Both the position numbers and the translations under genes were made by a program. Source: an uncultured Flavobacteriales bacterium (GTDB taxonomy: Bacteria > Bacteroidota > Bacteroidia > Flavobacteriales_D > Sanyastnellaceae). Taken from it: a stretch of DNA of 64,000 nt. Every line of letters begins with the position of its first letter. Position 1 is the first letter of the stretch. Under the pieces are notes generated by a model. It saw only the letters and a list, made by a program, of their open reading frames with translations, was not told the DNA's origin and ran no database searches. This document shows positions 49,729 through 58,786 of the stretch, piece after piece. The stretch is taken from contig CALSMK010000021.1 of the NCBI GenBank assembly GCA_943787435.1, positions 1 to 64,000 of the forward strand. The letters are read 5' to 3'.

Positions 49729-50757
49729 GTGCTCTACCGGTTCAAATCATTCAGTCGAATTGCCCTGTCCTTGACCGTGGTCATGCTGGTGGTTGTGATG
49801 GGCAGCGTGGGCTTCATGGTTTTGGAGGACTACACCTTCATCGAAGCCTTCTATATGACCATGATCACCGTGAGCACGGTGGGCTTTCGAGAAGTGCATG
49901 AACTCAGCCCGAATGGGATGGTGTTCACCTCACTGCTTATCATTTTCTCCATCGGTACATTCGCGTACACCATCTCCGCCATAACAACGTACTTCGTGGC
50001 AGGGGAATATCGGGACCTCTTCAAGGCAAGGAAATTGGAACGCACCATCGACAACCTGGACAATCACGTGATCGTTTGCGGCTACGGCCGTGTCGGCGAA
50101 AAGGCCTATGCAGACCTGCAGGCCAAGGGATACGACGTGGTCATTGTAGAAAAAGACGAAGAGCTGGTCTCTCAACTGAGGGAAGGGTTGACCCCGCTTG
50201 TCATCGCTGGAGACGCCACCAAAGACGATCGCTTGATGGCGGCAGCTGTGGAGCGCGCCCGTGCGGTCATTTGCACCCTGCCAAGCGATGCGGACAACCT
50301 GTATACGGTTCTTTCTGTTCGTGAACACAATGAGCGAGCCATGCTCATCAGCCGGGCCTCTCAAGCGGCTTCTGTGGCCAAATTGAGGAGGGCTGGGGCA
50401 GACAATGTGATCATGCCCGACACAGTGGGTGGAGCGCATATGGCATCACTGGTTGTCAATCCCGATGTGATGGACTTCATTGACCACATTCGGATTCAAG
50501 GAAAGGACGCCATCAACCTCGAGGAGGTCGACGTGAAAGACCTGCCCAGTGAATTTCGGTTGCCCACCTTGGGAGAGGTGGATGCCAGGAACCGCTTGGG
50601 TGTGAATGTCATCGGAGTCAAAACATCAGCAGGAGAGTTCATCATCAATCCAGGGCCGAACACTCCATTGGATAACGCCTGCAAGCTCTTTGTGCTCGGA
50701 AGCGAAAACCAGTTGCGTTTGCTCAACCGATTGTTCGGTTTGCAAACTCCGGAGTGA
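49729..50757 (+). CDS. Potassium channel with two TM helices and RCK (TrkA-N/TrkA-C) domains
   Basis: The 342 residues begin at GTG, 9 bases after pyrF. A first TM helix ([21 protein letters not shown]), a pore loop ([20 protein letters not shown]) and a second TM helix ([25 protein letters not shown]) make a classic 2-TM potassium channel. It is fused to a cytoplasmic RCK domain with the Rossmann signature [17 protein letters not shown] and acid VIVEKDEEL, and a C-terminal TrkA-C part. The usual filter TVGYG/TVGFG reads TVGFR here, with Arg in place of the last Gly, so ion selectivity may differ or the position may be tolerant in this lineage. It probably gates K+ flux across the inner membrane in response to a nucleotide or ion bound to RCK. 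Confidence 0.85.
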   Translation: MLYRFKSFSRIALSLTVVMLVVVMGSVGFMVLEDYTFIEAFYMTMITVSTVGFREVHELSPNGMVFTSLLIIFSIGTFAYTISAITTYFVAGEYRDLFKARKLERTIDNLDNHVIVCGYGRVGEKAYADLQAKGYDVVIVEKDEELVSQLREGLTPLVIAGDATKDDRLMAAAVERARAVICTLPSDADNLYTVLSVREHNERAMLISRASQAASVAKLRRAGADNVIMPDTVGGAHMASLVVNPDVMDFIDHIRIQGKDAINLEEVDVKDLPSEFRLPTLGEVDARNRLGVNVIGVKTSAGEFIINPGPNTPLDNACKLFVLGSENQLRLLNRLFGLQTPE

Positions 50758-50787
50758 TTCCCGCGGTCGGGAGCATGTTGCGGGTCC

Positions 50788-50795
50788 TATATTGC
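50788..50795 (+). promoter_or_regulatory. -7-like box TATATTGC (symporter gene)
   Basis: TATATTGC lies 26 bases before the ATG at 50822 in the 64-base gap after the channel gene. It is close to TAnnTTTG, with TTGC in place of TTTG, and shares the trailing GC with the TATCTTCGC sites. Confidence 0.3.
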
Positions 50796-50821
50796 GCCCA
50801 ACGCAAACCAAACAAGATTTC

Positions 50822-52366
50822 ATGCAACGCCTGATCGCCGCCAGCACTGCGCTGTTCGCCCTATTTGTTCTTCCTTTTCAAGCTGCCGCAGCCACTGTGG
50901 ACGACGCCATTAACAGCGTGATGGGACCTGTAACAGAGGTCATCACTTCTGTGATTTTCTGGAGCGTTGAGATTGGTGGATTCACCGTTCCATTCGTTTT
51001 GATTTGGTTGTTTGTGGGCGCCCTGTTTTTTACCGTTTACTTCAAGTTCATCAACATCCGAGCTTTTGGACATGCTTTGGATGTGGTCAGGGGCAAATAC
51101 GACGACCCCAGCCACCAAGGCGAGGTGTCTCATTTTCAAGCGCTGACGGCAGCTTTGAGCGGTACGGTCGGTGTCGGCAACATTGCGGGTGTGGCCGTCG
51201 CGGTGTCCTTGGGAGGGCCTGGCGCTACGTTCTGGATGATCATCGCAGGGCTTTTTGGAATGAGCAGCAAGTTCATTGAGTGCACCCTTGGGCTCAAGTA
51301 CCGCCGGCAGAACCCCGATGGATCGGTGTCAGGAGGCCCCATGTATTATTTGCGAGATGGCCTCGCTAAGCAGGGCAAAGGAGGGCTGGGTAAGGTTCTC
51401 GCGGTTCTGTTTGCCATCGCATGCATCGGAGGTTCATTTGGTGGAGGCAACATGGTGCAAATCAACCAGGCCACTCAGCAGTTGATTGCGGTAACCGGAG
51501 GAGAATCCAGCATCTTGTTTGGTCAGGGTTGGATGTTCGGTGTTTTGATGGCCTTGGTGGTGGGTGTGGTGATTTTGGGTGGCATCAAGTCCATTGCCAA
51601 AGTGACCGATAAGATTGTTCCATTTATGGTTGGCATCTACATTTTGGGTGCGCTCTGGGTCATCTTGACTAACCTCGGTGCGGTTCCCACTGCTTTTGGG
51701 AGAATCATCAGCGGCGCCTTCGACACCGAAGCGATGTACGGAGGTCTTGTCGGGGTTTTGATTCAAGGCATCCGTCGCGCGGCATTCTCCAATGAAGCCG
51801 GTATTGGATCGGCATCGATTGCGCACAGTGCTGCCAAGACCGATGAGCCAGTGAGCGAAGGCATTGTGGCTTTGCTCGAGCCATTCATTGACACCGTTGT
51901 GATTTGCACAATGACCGCTTTGGTGATTGTCATTACGGACTATGGTCAGTACGACGCTGTCACGGTGCTTGGCAATGCGCAATCCGGTTCACTGGATGCC
52001 ATTGGTCTCACTTCGAGTAGTTTTGAGCAGAGCATCTCTTGGTTCCCAGGAGTGCTTTCGCTGGCCGTCATTTTGTTTGCGCTGTCCACCATGATTTCAT
52101 GGAGCTATTACGGCCTCAAGGCATGGACATACTTGTTTGGGGAAACCAGAGCGGCTGACTTGAGCTACAAGGCCATCTTTTGTGTCTTTGTGGTGGTGGG
52201 TTCAGCCATCAGTGCAAGCAGTGTTTTTGACTTTGGCGATGCGATGATTTTCGCCATGTGTTTCCCGAATGTTCTTGGTTTGTACTTCCTCGCAGGAGAA
52301 GTTCGGGGAGACCTTACCGATTACCTCAAACGGGTCAAGTCCGGAGAGATCAAGCGGTACGACTGA
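50822..52366 (+). CDS. Sodium:alanine symporter family (AGCS) transporter
   Basis: An inner-membrane carrier importing alanine or glycine with Na+. I chose ATG 50822 ([19 protein letters not shown]); the ORF-track start at 50606 lies inside the channel gene. The 514-residue protein has about 11 hydrophobic helices and the AGCS signature [21 protein letters not shown]. Other family segments are [50 protein letters not shown] and [19 protein letters not shown]. The N-terminus resembles an uncleaved or cleavable signal (..[12 protein letters not shown]). The next gene starts 7 bases after its stop. Confidence 0.92.
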   Translation: MQRLIAASTALFALFVLPFQAAAATVDDAINSVMGPVTEVITSVIFWSVEIGGFTVPFVLIWLFVGALFFTVYFKFINIRAFGHALDVVRGKYDDPSHQGEVSHFQALTAALSGTVGVGNIAGVAVAVSLGGPGATFWMIIAGLFGMSSKFIECTLGLKYRRQNPDGSVSGGPMYYLRDGLAKQGKGGLGKVLAVLFAIACIGGSFGGGNMVQINQATQQLIAVTGGESSILFGQGWMFGVLMALVVGVVILGGIKSIAKVTDKIVPFMVGIYILGALWVILTNLGAVPTAFGRIISGAFDTEAMYGGLVGVLIQGIRRAAFSNEAGIGSASIAHSAAKTDEPVSEGIVALLEPFIDTVVICTMTALVIVITDYGQYDAVTVLGNAQSGSLDAIGLTSSSFEQSISWFPGVLSLAVILFALSTMISWSYYGLKAWTYLFGETRAADLSYKAIFCVFVVVGSAISASSVFDFGDAMIFAMCFPNVLGLYFLAGEVRGDLTDYLKRVKSGEIKRYD

Positions 52367-52372
52367 TTTCCT

Positions 52373-53341
52373 TTGCGCGAGCCATGGGGGCCTCCTCCGT
52401 TGAGGTCGGAGCGCATCGGCGCTTGGCTGTTGGGTGCAGCTCTGTTTTTTTGGTCGGGTGTCGAATTGTGGCGCACCCAAAGGAAGTTCACTCCTGAGCC
52501 CATTGGCGTAGAGGTTCTTCTGCATGCATTGGGCACGCTTCCAAGTGCCCCAAATCAGCCGGTGGGCTCGAGGTTGAGCCCTTTGTCGCCGAATCCTCTG
52601 GTAGCGGATTCGTCTCCGATTTTGGTGGAATCCTTAGATTCGGCAGCTTGGGTGAGCTTGGGTTTAAGTCCTCGTCAAGCCGCCTCAGCCATCCGTTATC
52701 AGAATGCTGTGGGCGGTATTACACGCCCTGATATGTTGGAGCGCATGCGGGTTTTGCCAGAGGAGTGGATGGAGAACCATCGCCACAGGTTGGTGTTTCC
52801 TCCTGTGGATGCCCATCGCATCGACAGGGCTGTTCAAGGTTCAAGTCTTGGACCTTCACCTGCTCTTCCTCCTCGAGAGTGTTCGGGCGAATCGACGCCC
52901 CATCTATTGGTTCCTGACTTCGACCCTGCTGACCGTGTGGATCTGAATCTGGCAGACAGTTTGGAGCTTTTGTCGATTCGGGGTGTGGGGCCTTGGGTCA
53001 CGGCGAAAATTTTGAAGTCAAGGCGGCAGTGGGGCGGTTTTTCGGACACACTTCAGCTCAAACAGGCTTTGGGTTGGGACAGCTTGGCCCTTGCCCTGAT
53101 GGGCAAGTTCAAATGCTCTCCCGAACACGTTCGCCGTCTTTGCACTGAGGAGCTTGATGCGGGAGCTTGGGCGAATTTGCCAGGGGTTTCACGCAAACAA
53201 GGTCAAGTCGTTGCGAGGTATGTGAACGAGCATGGTGGCGAATTGCAAAGTTTGATGAGGTGCGGAGTTCTGGATTCGGTGTGTTGGAGTCAACTTTTGC
53301 CTCATTTAAAAACCTGCAGGCCCACAACGGAGAATCATTGA
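52373..53341 (+). CDS. Membrane-anchored helix-hairpin-helix (ComEA-like) protein
   Basis: The 322 residues start at TTG, 7 bases after the symporter. One TM helix near the N-terminus (IGAWLLGAALFFWSGVEL) is followed by a Pro/Ser-rich linker and two or three HhH units. These include SLGLSPRQAASAIRYQNAVGG, the clearest, DLNLADSLELLSIRGVGPWVTAKILKSRRQWGGF, and NLPGVSRKQGQVVARYVNEHGG. The I-x-G-V/I-G-x-x-x-A-x-x-I pattern is that of DNA-binding HhH motifs as in ComEA, which binds incoming DNA in the periplasm. Function in DNA uptake is inferred from the family. Bacteroidota often carry such proteins next to housekeeping genes. Confidence 0.75.
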   Translation: MREPWGPPPLRSERIGAWLLGAALFFWSGVELWRTQRKFTPEPIGVEVLLHALGTLPSAPNQPVGSRLSPLSPNPLVADSSPILVESLDSAAWVSLGLSPRQAASAIRYQNAVGGITRPDMLERMRVLPEEWMENHRHRLVFPPVDAHRIDRAVQGSSLGPSPALPPRECSGESTPHLLVPDFDPADRVDLNLADSLELLSIRGVGPWVTAKILKSRRQWGGFSDTLQLKQALGWDSLALALMGKFKCSPEHVRRLCTEELDAGAWANLPGVSRKQGQVVARYVNEHGGELQSLMRCGVLDSVCWSQLLPHLKTCRPTTENH

Positions 53342-53368
53342 CGACCTTTGCACCATAAACCGGATGCA

Positions 53369-54517
53369 ATGAACTTCCAGGAAAATGAAACCATCTCAGC
53401 CATACGGGTCATGGTGAGAGATTTTGCGGCGCGAGAAATCCATCCTCATGTGATGGAGTGGGACGAAGCTCAACACTTCCCCCGTGAGGCTTTCTCCAAA
53501 ATGGGAGAACTTGGCCTTTTGGGGATGCTCGTTCCAGAAGAGTTTGGCGGCGCGGGATTGGGCTACCACGAATACTCCGCAGCCATAGAGGAGCTGGCAG
53601 CTGTTTGCGGCTCTGTGGGTTTGAGCATGGCGGCCCACAACAGCTTGTGCACCAATCACATTTTGACGTTTGGTAGCCAAGCGCAGAAAGAGCGTTTTTT
53701 GCCAAAGTTGGCTTCAGGAGCTCACATTGGGGCCTGGGGGCTCACAGAGGCGGGCACTGGGTCAGATGCCATGCGGATGCGGTGCACTGCGGTTCAAGAC
53801 GGAGAGGATTGGATTTTGAATGGGACCAAAAACTGGATCACCCATGGGCTAAGCGCAGAGGTGGCTGTTGTGCTGGTGAGAACGGGTGAGTTGCTCGACA
53901 GCCATGGCATTACTGCCATGGTCGTGGAACGGAACATGCCCGGATTCAAGGGCGGAAAGAAAGAGAACAAGCTGGGCATGCGCGCAAGCGAGACCGCTGA
54001 GCTCATTTTTGAGGACTGTCGAGTTCCGGCTTCTCATGTCCTTGGTGAAGTGGGGGAGGGGTTCATTCAGGCCATGAAGATTCTGGATGGCGGTCGAATC
54101 TCAATCGCCGCCTTGTCACTTGGGATTGGAAGAGGTGCTTATGAAGCGGCCCTGAAATATGCCAAGGAGAGGGAACAGTTCGGTCAGCCCATTGCTCATT
54201 TCCAAGGCATTGGATTCAAGTTGGCTGACATGGCGCTGAGCATAGAAGCGTCCAGGCTGCTCATCAGTAAGGCCTGCTGGGCGAAAGAGAATGGAGGCGA
54301 TGTCACCCGGTTGGGGGCCATGGCGAAATATCAGGCTTCGGAAATGAGCGTGTCTGTTGCCACAGATGCCGTTCAGATTTTTGGTGGTTACGGTTATACC
54401 AAGGATTTCCCAGTGGAAAAGCACTACCGAGATGCCAAGCTCTGCACCATCGGTGAGGGGACATCTGAAATTCAAAAACTCGTGATTTCGAGGGGGCTGA
54501 TTAAAGACGGGGTATAA
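53369..54517 (+). CDS. Acyl-CoA dehydrogenase
   Basis: FAD-dependent oxidation of acyl-CoA to trans-2-enoyl-CoA in beta-oxidation or branched-chain amino-acid breakdown. From ATG 53369 the protein is 382 aa, the family norm (the TTG at 53348 is less likely). Visible are LGMLVPEEFGGAGLGYHEYS, WGLTEAGTGSDAMRMRCTA, NWITHGLSAEVAVVLV, GMRASETAELIFEDCRVP, QIFGGYGYTKDFPVEKHYRDAKL and EGTSEIQKLVISRGLI. The YxxxxPVEKHYRDAK and EGTSEIQ motifs are typical of short- to medium-chain and isovaleryl types. Substrate length cannot be settled. Confidence 0.92.
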   Translation: MNFQENETISAIRVMVRDFAAREIHPHVMEWDEAQHFPREAFSKMGELGLLGMLVPEEFGGAGLGYHEYSAAIEELAAVCGSVGLSMAAHNSLCTNHILTFGSQAQKERFLPKLASGAHIGAWGLTEAGTGSDAMRMRCTAVQDGEDWILNGTKNWITHGLSAEVAVVLVRTGELLDSHGITAMVVERNMPGFKGGKKENKLGMRASETAELIFEDCRVPASHVLGEVGEGFIQAMKILDGGRISIAALSLGIGRGAYEAALKYAKEREQFGQPIAHFQGIGFKLADMALSIEASRLLISKACWAKENGGDVTRLGAMAKYQASEMSVSVATDAVQIFGGYGYTKDFPVEKHYRDAKLCTIGEGTSEIQKLVISRGLIKDGV

Positions 54518-54553
54518 TCCTGAGTTGGCCATCCTAATTTGCCCGAAACCTCG

Positions 54554-54561
54554 TATCTTCG
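54554..54561 (+). promoter_or_regulatory. -7 promoter box TATCTTCG (rpsU)
   Basis: TATCTTCG lies 18 bases before the rpsU ATG at 54579. It is the same 8-mer as at 37229 and 48884, giving a short leader of about 10 bases. Confidence 0.5.
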
Positions 54562-54578
54562 CGGACCAATTTTCCATC

Positions 54579-54767
54579 ATGCTCGTTATTCCGGTTAAGG
54601 AAGGAGAAAACATCGAACGTGCTCTCAAGCGCTTTAAAAAGAAGTTCGATCGCACAAAAACTGGGCGTATGCTCCGCGCCCGTAAAGAATACGTCAAGCC
54701 AAAGACGGTTCGTCGTGAGGCGATGAAGAAGGCCGTTTACAAAAACAAGAAGGCTTTGATGGGCTGA
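54579..54767 (+). CDS. rpsU: 30S ribosomal protein S21
   Basis: This 62-residue basic protein (MLVIPVKEGENIERALKRFKK...) matches bS21 along its length. It sits at the 30S platform near the anti-Shine-Dalgarno end of 16S rRNA. The ORF track begins 18 codons too early, at 54525; the ATG at 54579 gives the family N-terminus and sits right after a -7 box. The xerC-type gene follows 50 bases later, a pairing common in Bacteroidota. Confidence 0.93.
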   Translation: MLVIPVKEGENIERALKRFKKKFDRTKTGRMLRARKEYVKPKTVRREAMKKAVYKNKKALMG

Positions 54768-54817
54768 TAATTTGTGGCGAGACATTGGTCTAGGTATTAT
54801 TGAACAACCAAACCAAA

Positions 54818-55723
54818 ATGTCTTCCGCACTTGCCCCCCAAAAGCCCTTACAGGCTTTCCTGCATTTTCTCGAAAAGGAGAAAAGAGGGAGTGTGCATAC
54901 GCTGCGCTGTTATCGCTCAGACTTGAACCAGTTCCAACGGTTTTTGAACGATAAATATGACCACCAAGAATTGGTGGGAATTGATGGTGATTGGGTCCGC
55001 TCTTGGGTCGTTCACATGATGCAAGAGGGCAGAAGCCCAAGGACCATTCACAGAAAAGTCAGCGCTTTCCGCACATTCAATCGTTTTGCCCGTCGCATGT
55101 CCTTCACGGACAGAGATCCGAGCAATGGAGTTTCACTTCCCAAGCTCGAGAAGAGGGTGAGAGAAGTGGTTCCAGAGCGGAACATCGCGGCCCTTCTCGA
55201 CAGTTCCATTTTTCCGGACTCCTGGTCAGGTCTCAGAGACCGACTCATGATGACTTTGCTCTACGAGACAGGCATCAGGCAGGATGAGCTCATCAAGCTG
55301 CGTCACGCAGATGTTCAGGTGAGCAGGAGGACCATCAAGGTGTCTGGTAAGGGAGGTCGAGAGCGTTTGATTCCCGTCTCTGAAGATTTGTTGGACATGG
55401 CCGAGCAGTACATGCGCGGACGCCCCGGTGTAAGCGATGTCCTGATTGTAACCGATGGCGGTCGAGAGCTCTATCCAGCGTTTGTTTACCGCAGGGTTAA
55501 CCACTATATTACGGAGACGAGCTCGCTGAACAAGTGCAGCCCACACGTCATCCGGCATTCGTTCGCCACCCACCTCTTGAACAGAGGGGCGGACATCAAT
55601 GCAGTGAAAGAGTTGCTTGGTCACAGCAGTTTAAATGCGACACAGCACTACACACACGTCAGCACCAAGCGGCTGAAGGACGCACACAAAGGGTCGGCAC
55701 TTGATACGCGAGGCATCTTCTGA
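54818..55723 (+). CDS. Tyrosine recombinase, XerC/XerD type
   Basis: From ATG 54818 the protein is 301 aa. The N-terminal SAM-like core-binding domain (FLHFLEKEKRGSVHTLRCYRSDLNQF) is followed by the catalytic domain. The active-site residues are visible: Arg in LLYETGIRQDELIKL, Lys in KVSGKGGRERLIPV, His-x-x-Arg in SPHVIRHSFATHLLNRGAD, His in KELLGHSSLNATQ and the nucleophile Tyr in HYTHVSTKRLKDAH. Xer recombinases resolve chromosome dimers at dif during division. Lying among housekeeping genes (rpsU, hpf), with no att sites or integrase-linked genes nearby, it is most likely the chromosomal XerC rather than a mobile-element integrase. Confidence 0.9.
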   Translation: MSSALAPQKPLQAFLHFLEKEKRGSVHTLRCYRSDLNQFQRFLNDKYDHQELVGIDGDWVRSWVVHMMQEGRSPRTIHRKVSAFRTFNRFARRMSFTDRDPSNGVSLPKLEKRVREVVPERNIAALLDSSIFPDSWSGLRDRLMMTLLYETGIRQDELIKLRHADVQVSRRTIKVSGKGGRERLIPVSEDLLDMAEQYMRGRPGVSDVLIVTDGGRELYPAFVYRRVNHYITETSSLNKCSPHVIRHSFATHLLNRGADINAVKELLGHSSLNATQHYTHVSTKRLKDAHKGSALDTRGIF

Positions 55724-55748
55724 AGTCTCACTTTCAAGTACCCCTTAC

Positions 55749-56042
55749 ATGCAGATCCAAGTACAATCTATTCACTTCAAAGCAGACCAGAGTCTGGTCA
55801 ATTTCATCCAGGAGAAGCTCCAGAAGCTGACCCTCTTTCACCCAGGCATTCTCACTGCAGATGTTTATCTGCGATTGGACAAGGATCAAGAGCGTGAAAA
55901 TAAGAGGGTCGAGGTCAAGCTCGGCTTGCCCGGACCAGACCTCCACAGCGGTAGGCGCGCCGGCAGTTTCGAAGAGGCTGCAACAGAGGTTGCAGAGGCC
56001 TTGAGGAGGCAACTCGAGAAGGTCAGAGGGAAGGCGGCTTGA
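55749..56042 (+). CDS. hpf: Ribosome hibernation-promoting factor, short form
   Basis: 97 residues starting MQIQVQSIHFKADQSLVNFIQEKL, with NKRVEVKLGLPGPDLHSGRRAGSFEEAATEVAEALRRQ forming the beta-alpha-beta-beta-beta-alpha fold of HPF/YfiA. It binds the 30S subunit near the decoding centre and helps store inactive ribosomes in slow growth. The short form lacks the dimerising tail of long HPF. The start at 55749 is preferred over the ORF-track GTG/ATG at 55701, which overlaps the recombinase. Confidence 0.88.
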   Translation: MQIQVQSIHFKADQSLVNFIQEKLQKLTLFHPGILTADVYLRLDKDQERENKRVEVKLGLPGPDLHSGRRAGSFEEAATEVAEALRRQLEKVRGKAA

Positions 56043-56111
56043 GCCGTTTACAATTCGGGGAATATCAGATGGTTTTTCCCCTTTGTACCCAGCGTATTCT
56101 ACACTACATTT

Positions 56112-56142
56112 GCCCTCCCTAAATCGGGGAGGGCTTTTTTTT
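56112..56142 (+). terminator. Rho-independent terminator after hpf
   Basis: GCCCTCCC-TAAATCG-GGGAGGGC followed by T8: a perfect 8-bp stem, 69 bases after the hpf stop and just upstream of the tRNA cluster. TTCTTTG at 56150-56156 could be the -7 box for the tRNA operon. Confidence 0.92.
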
Positions 56143-56162
56143 GCCCTTGTTCTTTGACAGAG

Positions 56163-56239
56163 GCCGGTGTAGCTCAGTTGGCTAGAGCAGCTGATTTGTA
56201 ATCAGCAGGTCGGGGGTTCGAATCCCTCCACCGGCTCCA
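56163..56239 (+). tRNA. tRNA-Thr (anticodon TGT), CCA encoded
   Basis: Acceptor GCCGGTG/CACCGGC, D-arm agctcagttggctagagc, anticodon arm GCTGA-TTTGTAA-TCAGC with TGT, T-arm gggggTTCGAATcccTc. CCA is encoded after discriminator T. Confidence 0.95.
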
Positions 56240-56266
56240 TCATCGACCAAAAAGTATAGTACCAAA

Positions 56267-56349
56267 GGGGGTACGCCGGAGTTGGAGAGCCGGGGCAGAC
56301 TGTAAATCTGTTGTCTTAGACTGAATAGGTTCGAATCCTATTACCCCCA
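56267..56349 (+). tRNA. tRNA-Tyr (anticodon GTA)
   Basis: Acceptor GGGGGTA/TACCCCC, anticodon arm GCAGA-CTGTAAA-TCTGT with GTA, and a long variable arm (tgtcttagactga) typical of bacterial tRNA-Tyr. T-arm aggTTCGAATcct. CCA is not encoded. Confidence 0.94.
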
Positions 56350-56371
56350 CAGTTTCCCATTTCATGGGCAA

Positions 56372-56445
<74 letters not shown>

Positions 56446-56482
56446 ACTTTGAAGTCGCCCAACGGGGCGCTTCGCGATTACT

Positions 56483-56557
56483 GCCGATGTAGCTCAGGGG
56501 TAGAGCGCTTCCTTGGTAAGGAAGAGGTCACGGGTTCAATTCCCGTCATTGGCTCCA
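56483..56557 (+). tRNA. tRNA-Thr (anticodon GGT), CCA encoded
   Basis: Acceptor GCCGATG/CATTGGC with one G:T pair, anticodon arm CTTCC-TTGGTAA-GGAAG with GGT, T-arm cgggTTCAATtcccg, then T and CCA. It lies 51 bases before tuf, the usual arrangement thrT-tuf. Confidence 0.95.
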
Positions 56558-56608
56558 TTTACAGAAGTACATCTATTAATAACGTTTAACATCTAAACAA
56601 ACCAAACC

Positions 56609-57796
56609 ATGGCTAAAGAAACGTTTGATCGTTCAAAGCCGCACGTGAACATCGGGACCCTAGGTCACGTGGACCACGGCAAGACGACCCTCACCGCCGC
56701 CATCACGAAAGTGCTTGGCGACTGCCGGTTTCAGCGAGGCTTCCTCGTTTGATCAAATTGACAACGCTCCCGAAGAAAAGGAGCGTGGTATTACCATTAA
56801 CTCTTCACACGTTGAGTACGCGACGGAAAACCGTCACTACGCTCACGTTGACTGTCCAGGTCACGCGGACTATGTGAAGAACATGGTAACAGGTGCTGCC
56901 CAAATGGACGGTGCCATCCTCGTTGTGGCTGCACTGATGGCCCCATGCCCAAACGCGTGAGCACATCTTGCTCGGACGTCAGGTTGGTGTGCCACGCATC
57001 GTGCCTTTCCTCAACAAAGTCGACATGGTCGATGACGAGGAGTTGCTTGAGCTTGGTCGAGATGGAGGTGCGCGAGCTCCTCAGCTTTTACGAGTACGAC
57101 GGGGACAACGTCCCTTGCATTCAAGGTTCTGCCTTGGGCGCACTCAACGGCGAGCAGAAGTGGGTGGACACCGTCCTCGAGCTGATGAAGGCTGTGGACG
57201 AGTACATTGAGCTGCCTGTTCGTGACAACGAGAAGCCATTCTTGATGTCAGTAGAGGACGTTTTCACGATCACAGGTCGTGGAACAGTGGCTACTGGTCG
57301 TATCGAGACGGGTGTGATCAACACAGGTGATGAGATTGACATTCTCGGTTTGAACGCCGAAGACATGAAGTCTACCATCACGGGTGTGGAGATGTTCCGT
57401 AAGATTTTGGACCGTGGTGAGGCCGGCGACAATGTCGGTTTGCTCCTCCGTGGTATCGACAAGTCTGACATCAAGCGTGGTATGGTGATTGCTGCTCCTG
57501 GCACAGTGACTCCCCACAGCAAGTTCAAGGCTGAGGTCTACATCTTGAAGAAAGAGGAGGGTGGTCGTCACACTCCTTTCCACAACAAGTACCGCCCCCA
57601 GTTCTACTTCCGCACCACGGACGTTACTGGCGAAATCTTCCTCGACGCTGGTCGTGAGATGGTGATGCCTGGTGACAACGTGACCATCAGTGTAGAGTTG
57701 ATCTACGGTGTGGCCATGTCTCCCGGTCTGCGCTTCGCCATCCGTGAGGGTGGTCGCACAGTGGGTGCTGGTCAGGTCACCGAGGTGGTCGGCTAA
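56609..57796 (+). CDS. tuf: Elongation factor Tu (four single-base errors in this sequence)
   Basis: Delivers aminoacyl-tRNA to the ribosome using GTP. Starts [28 protein letters not shown] with the G1 loop, then [12 protein letters not shown] (G3) and [14 protein letters not shown] (G4). Domains 2 and 3 end [14 protein letters not shown]. Joined, it is 395 aa as expected. Four indels break it between 56720 and 57060: an extra G at cttGgcgact (about 56724), a lost A at gcactgat (about 56933), a lost C at atgccCaaacg (about 56949) and an extra T at gagctTggtc (about 57056). EF-Tu is essential, so these are almost certainly sequence errors. The ORFs 56715..56960 and 56945..57796 are fragments. 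Confidence 0.95.
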
Positions 57797-57824
57797 GACG
57801 AACAACAACAATAACAACCAAGGG

Positions 57825-57857
57825 GAAAGAAGGTGCCCACAGGGGGCATCTTCTTTC
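57825..57857 (+). terminator. Hairpin/terminator between tuf and tRNA-Trp
   Basis: GAAAGAAGGTGCCC (57825-57838) and GGGCATCTTCTTTC (57844-57857) form a 14-bp stem with one G:U pair and a 5-base loop. There is no following T-run apart from those in the arm, so it may be a terminator or an RNA-processing site between mRNA and tRNA. Confidence 0.65.
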
Positions 57858-57864
57858 GCCGTCT

Positions 57865-57937
57865 ACGGGCATAGCTCAATTGGTAGAGTAGCGGTCTCCA
57901 AAACCGTTGGTTGCAGGTTCGAGTCCTGCTGCCCGTG
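57865..57937 (+). tRNA. tRNA-Trp (anticodon CCA)
   Basis: Acceptor ACGGGCA/TGCCCGT with discriminator G, anticodon arm GCGGT-CTCCAAA-ACCGT with CCA, T-arm gcaggTTCGAGTcctgc. Its place between tuf and secE is conserved in many bacteria. Confidence 0.95.
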
Positions 57938-57954
57938 CAAAACACCGAATCCAC

Positions 57955-58176
57955 ATGGCAAACGTCATAGAATATGTGAAGGACAGCTACACCGAACTGG
58001 TGGAACGTGTCACTTGGCCGGCTCCCAAGCAATTGCAGGAGGCTTCCATCTTGGTGTTCATCGCATCGCTGCTCATCGCTGGGTTGGTTTTTGTGATGGA
58101 CTGGGTGTTCGGTGTGAACAATGCTGACAGCATCTGGCAAGGTGTGATCGGCATGATTTACACGTACGTCATTTGA
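57955..58176 (+). CDS. secE: Preprotein translocase subunit SecE
   Basis: The 73-residue protein ([22 protein letters not shown]...) has one TM helix ([21 protein letters not shown]). The conserved amphipathic [13 protein letters not shown] precedes it and clamps SecY. It is the essential small subunit of the SecYEG channel, which also exports the giant proteins' signal-peptide precursors. The start is ATG 57955; the ORF-track start at 57907 lies inside tRNA-Trp. Confidence 0.93.
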   Translation: MANVIEYVKDSYTELVERVTWPAPKQLQEASILVFIASLLIAGLVFVMDWVFGVNNADSIWQGVIGMIYTYVI

Positions 58177-58181
58177 ACCCG

Positions 58182-58742
58182 ATGAAGACCATGAGCGAAA
58201 TCGACAAGAAGTGGTACGTTGTGCGCGCCATCGGCGGGCAAGAGAATAAGGCCAAGGGATTCCTTGAGTCTGAAATCTCTGCGGCCGGCTTGTCGGATTA
58301 CGTGGGTCAGATTTTGATTCCAACTGAGAAGGTTCTTCAAATCCGGAATGGCAAGAAGGTCACGAAGGAAAGGAACCACTTCCCGGGATATGTATTTGTG
58401 GAGTGTGCCCTCGTAGGAGAGGTGCCCCACGTAATTAGAAACACCCCCAGTGTGATTGGATTCTTGGGTGCAGAGAAGAGGGGGGCCCCCCTTCCATTGC
58501 GTCCTCAAGAGGTGAGCAGGATGTTGGGCAGGATGGATGAACTCGCGGAAAGCGAGGAAGAATTGGCCATTCCGTTCAAGGTGGGTGAGGTCGTCAAGGT
58601 GGGCGATGGACCGTTTAACGGCTTCCATGGCACCATTGAGGAGATCAATGAAGAAAAGAGAAAACTCAAGGTGATGGTGAAAATTTTCGGACGGAAGACC
58701 CCGGTTGAACTCGGGTTCCTCCAAGTGGAGAAAGAGTCTTAA
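58182..58742 (+). CDS. nusG: Transcription termination/antitermination factor NusG
   Basis: The 186 residues start at ATG 58182 (or 58191). The NGN domain ([48 protein letters not shown]) couples RNA polymerase to the ribosome or Rho. The C-terminal KOW domain shows [33 protein letters not shown]. It follows secE after 5 bases. Confidence 0.95.
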   Translation: MKTMSEIDKKWYVVRAIGGQENKAKGFLESEISAAGLSDYVGQILIPTEKVLQIRNGKKVTKERNHFPGYVFVECALVGEVPHVIRNTPSVIGFLGAEKRGAPLPLRPQEVSRMLGRMDELAESEEELAIPFKVGEVVKVGDGPFNGFHGTIEEINEEKRKLKVMVKIFGRKTPVELGFLQVEKES

Positions 58743-58786
58743 TCGAAGACGTGAACGAATTTTTATCAGAACCACTTTATAAATAA

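Noticed and set aside
50606-50821. N-terminal extension of the alanine symporter
   Set aside because: It overlaps the channel gene in another frame and is not hydrophobic. ATG 50822 starts a normal hydrophobic N-terminus.
54818-55723. Tyrosine recombinase as evidence of an integrated element
   Set aside because: It has housekeeping neighbours (rpsU, hpf), a standard XerC length, and no att repeats, phage or transfer genes nearby.
56715-57796. tuf as a pseudogene or two split genes
   Set aside because: An essential gene in its conserved tRNA-tuf-secE setting. All four breaks are single-base and the joined product is complete.
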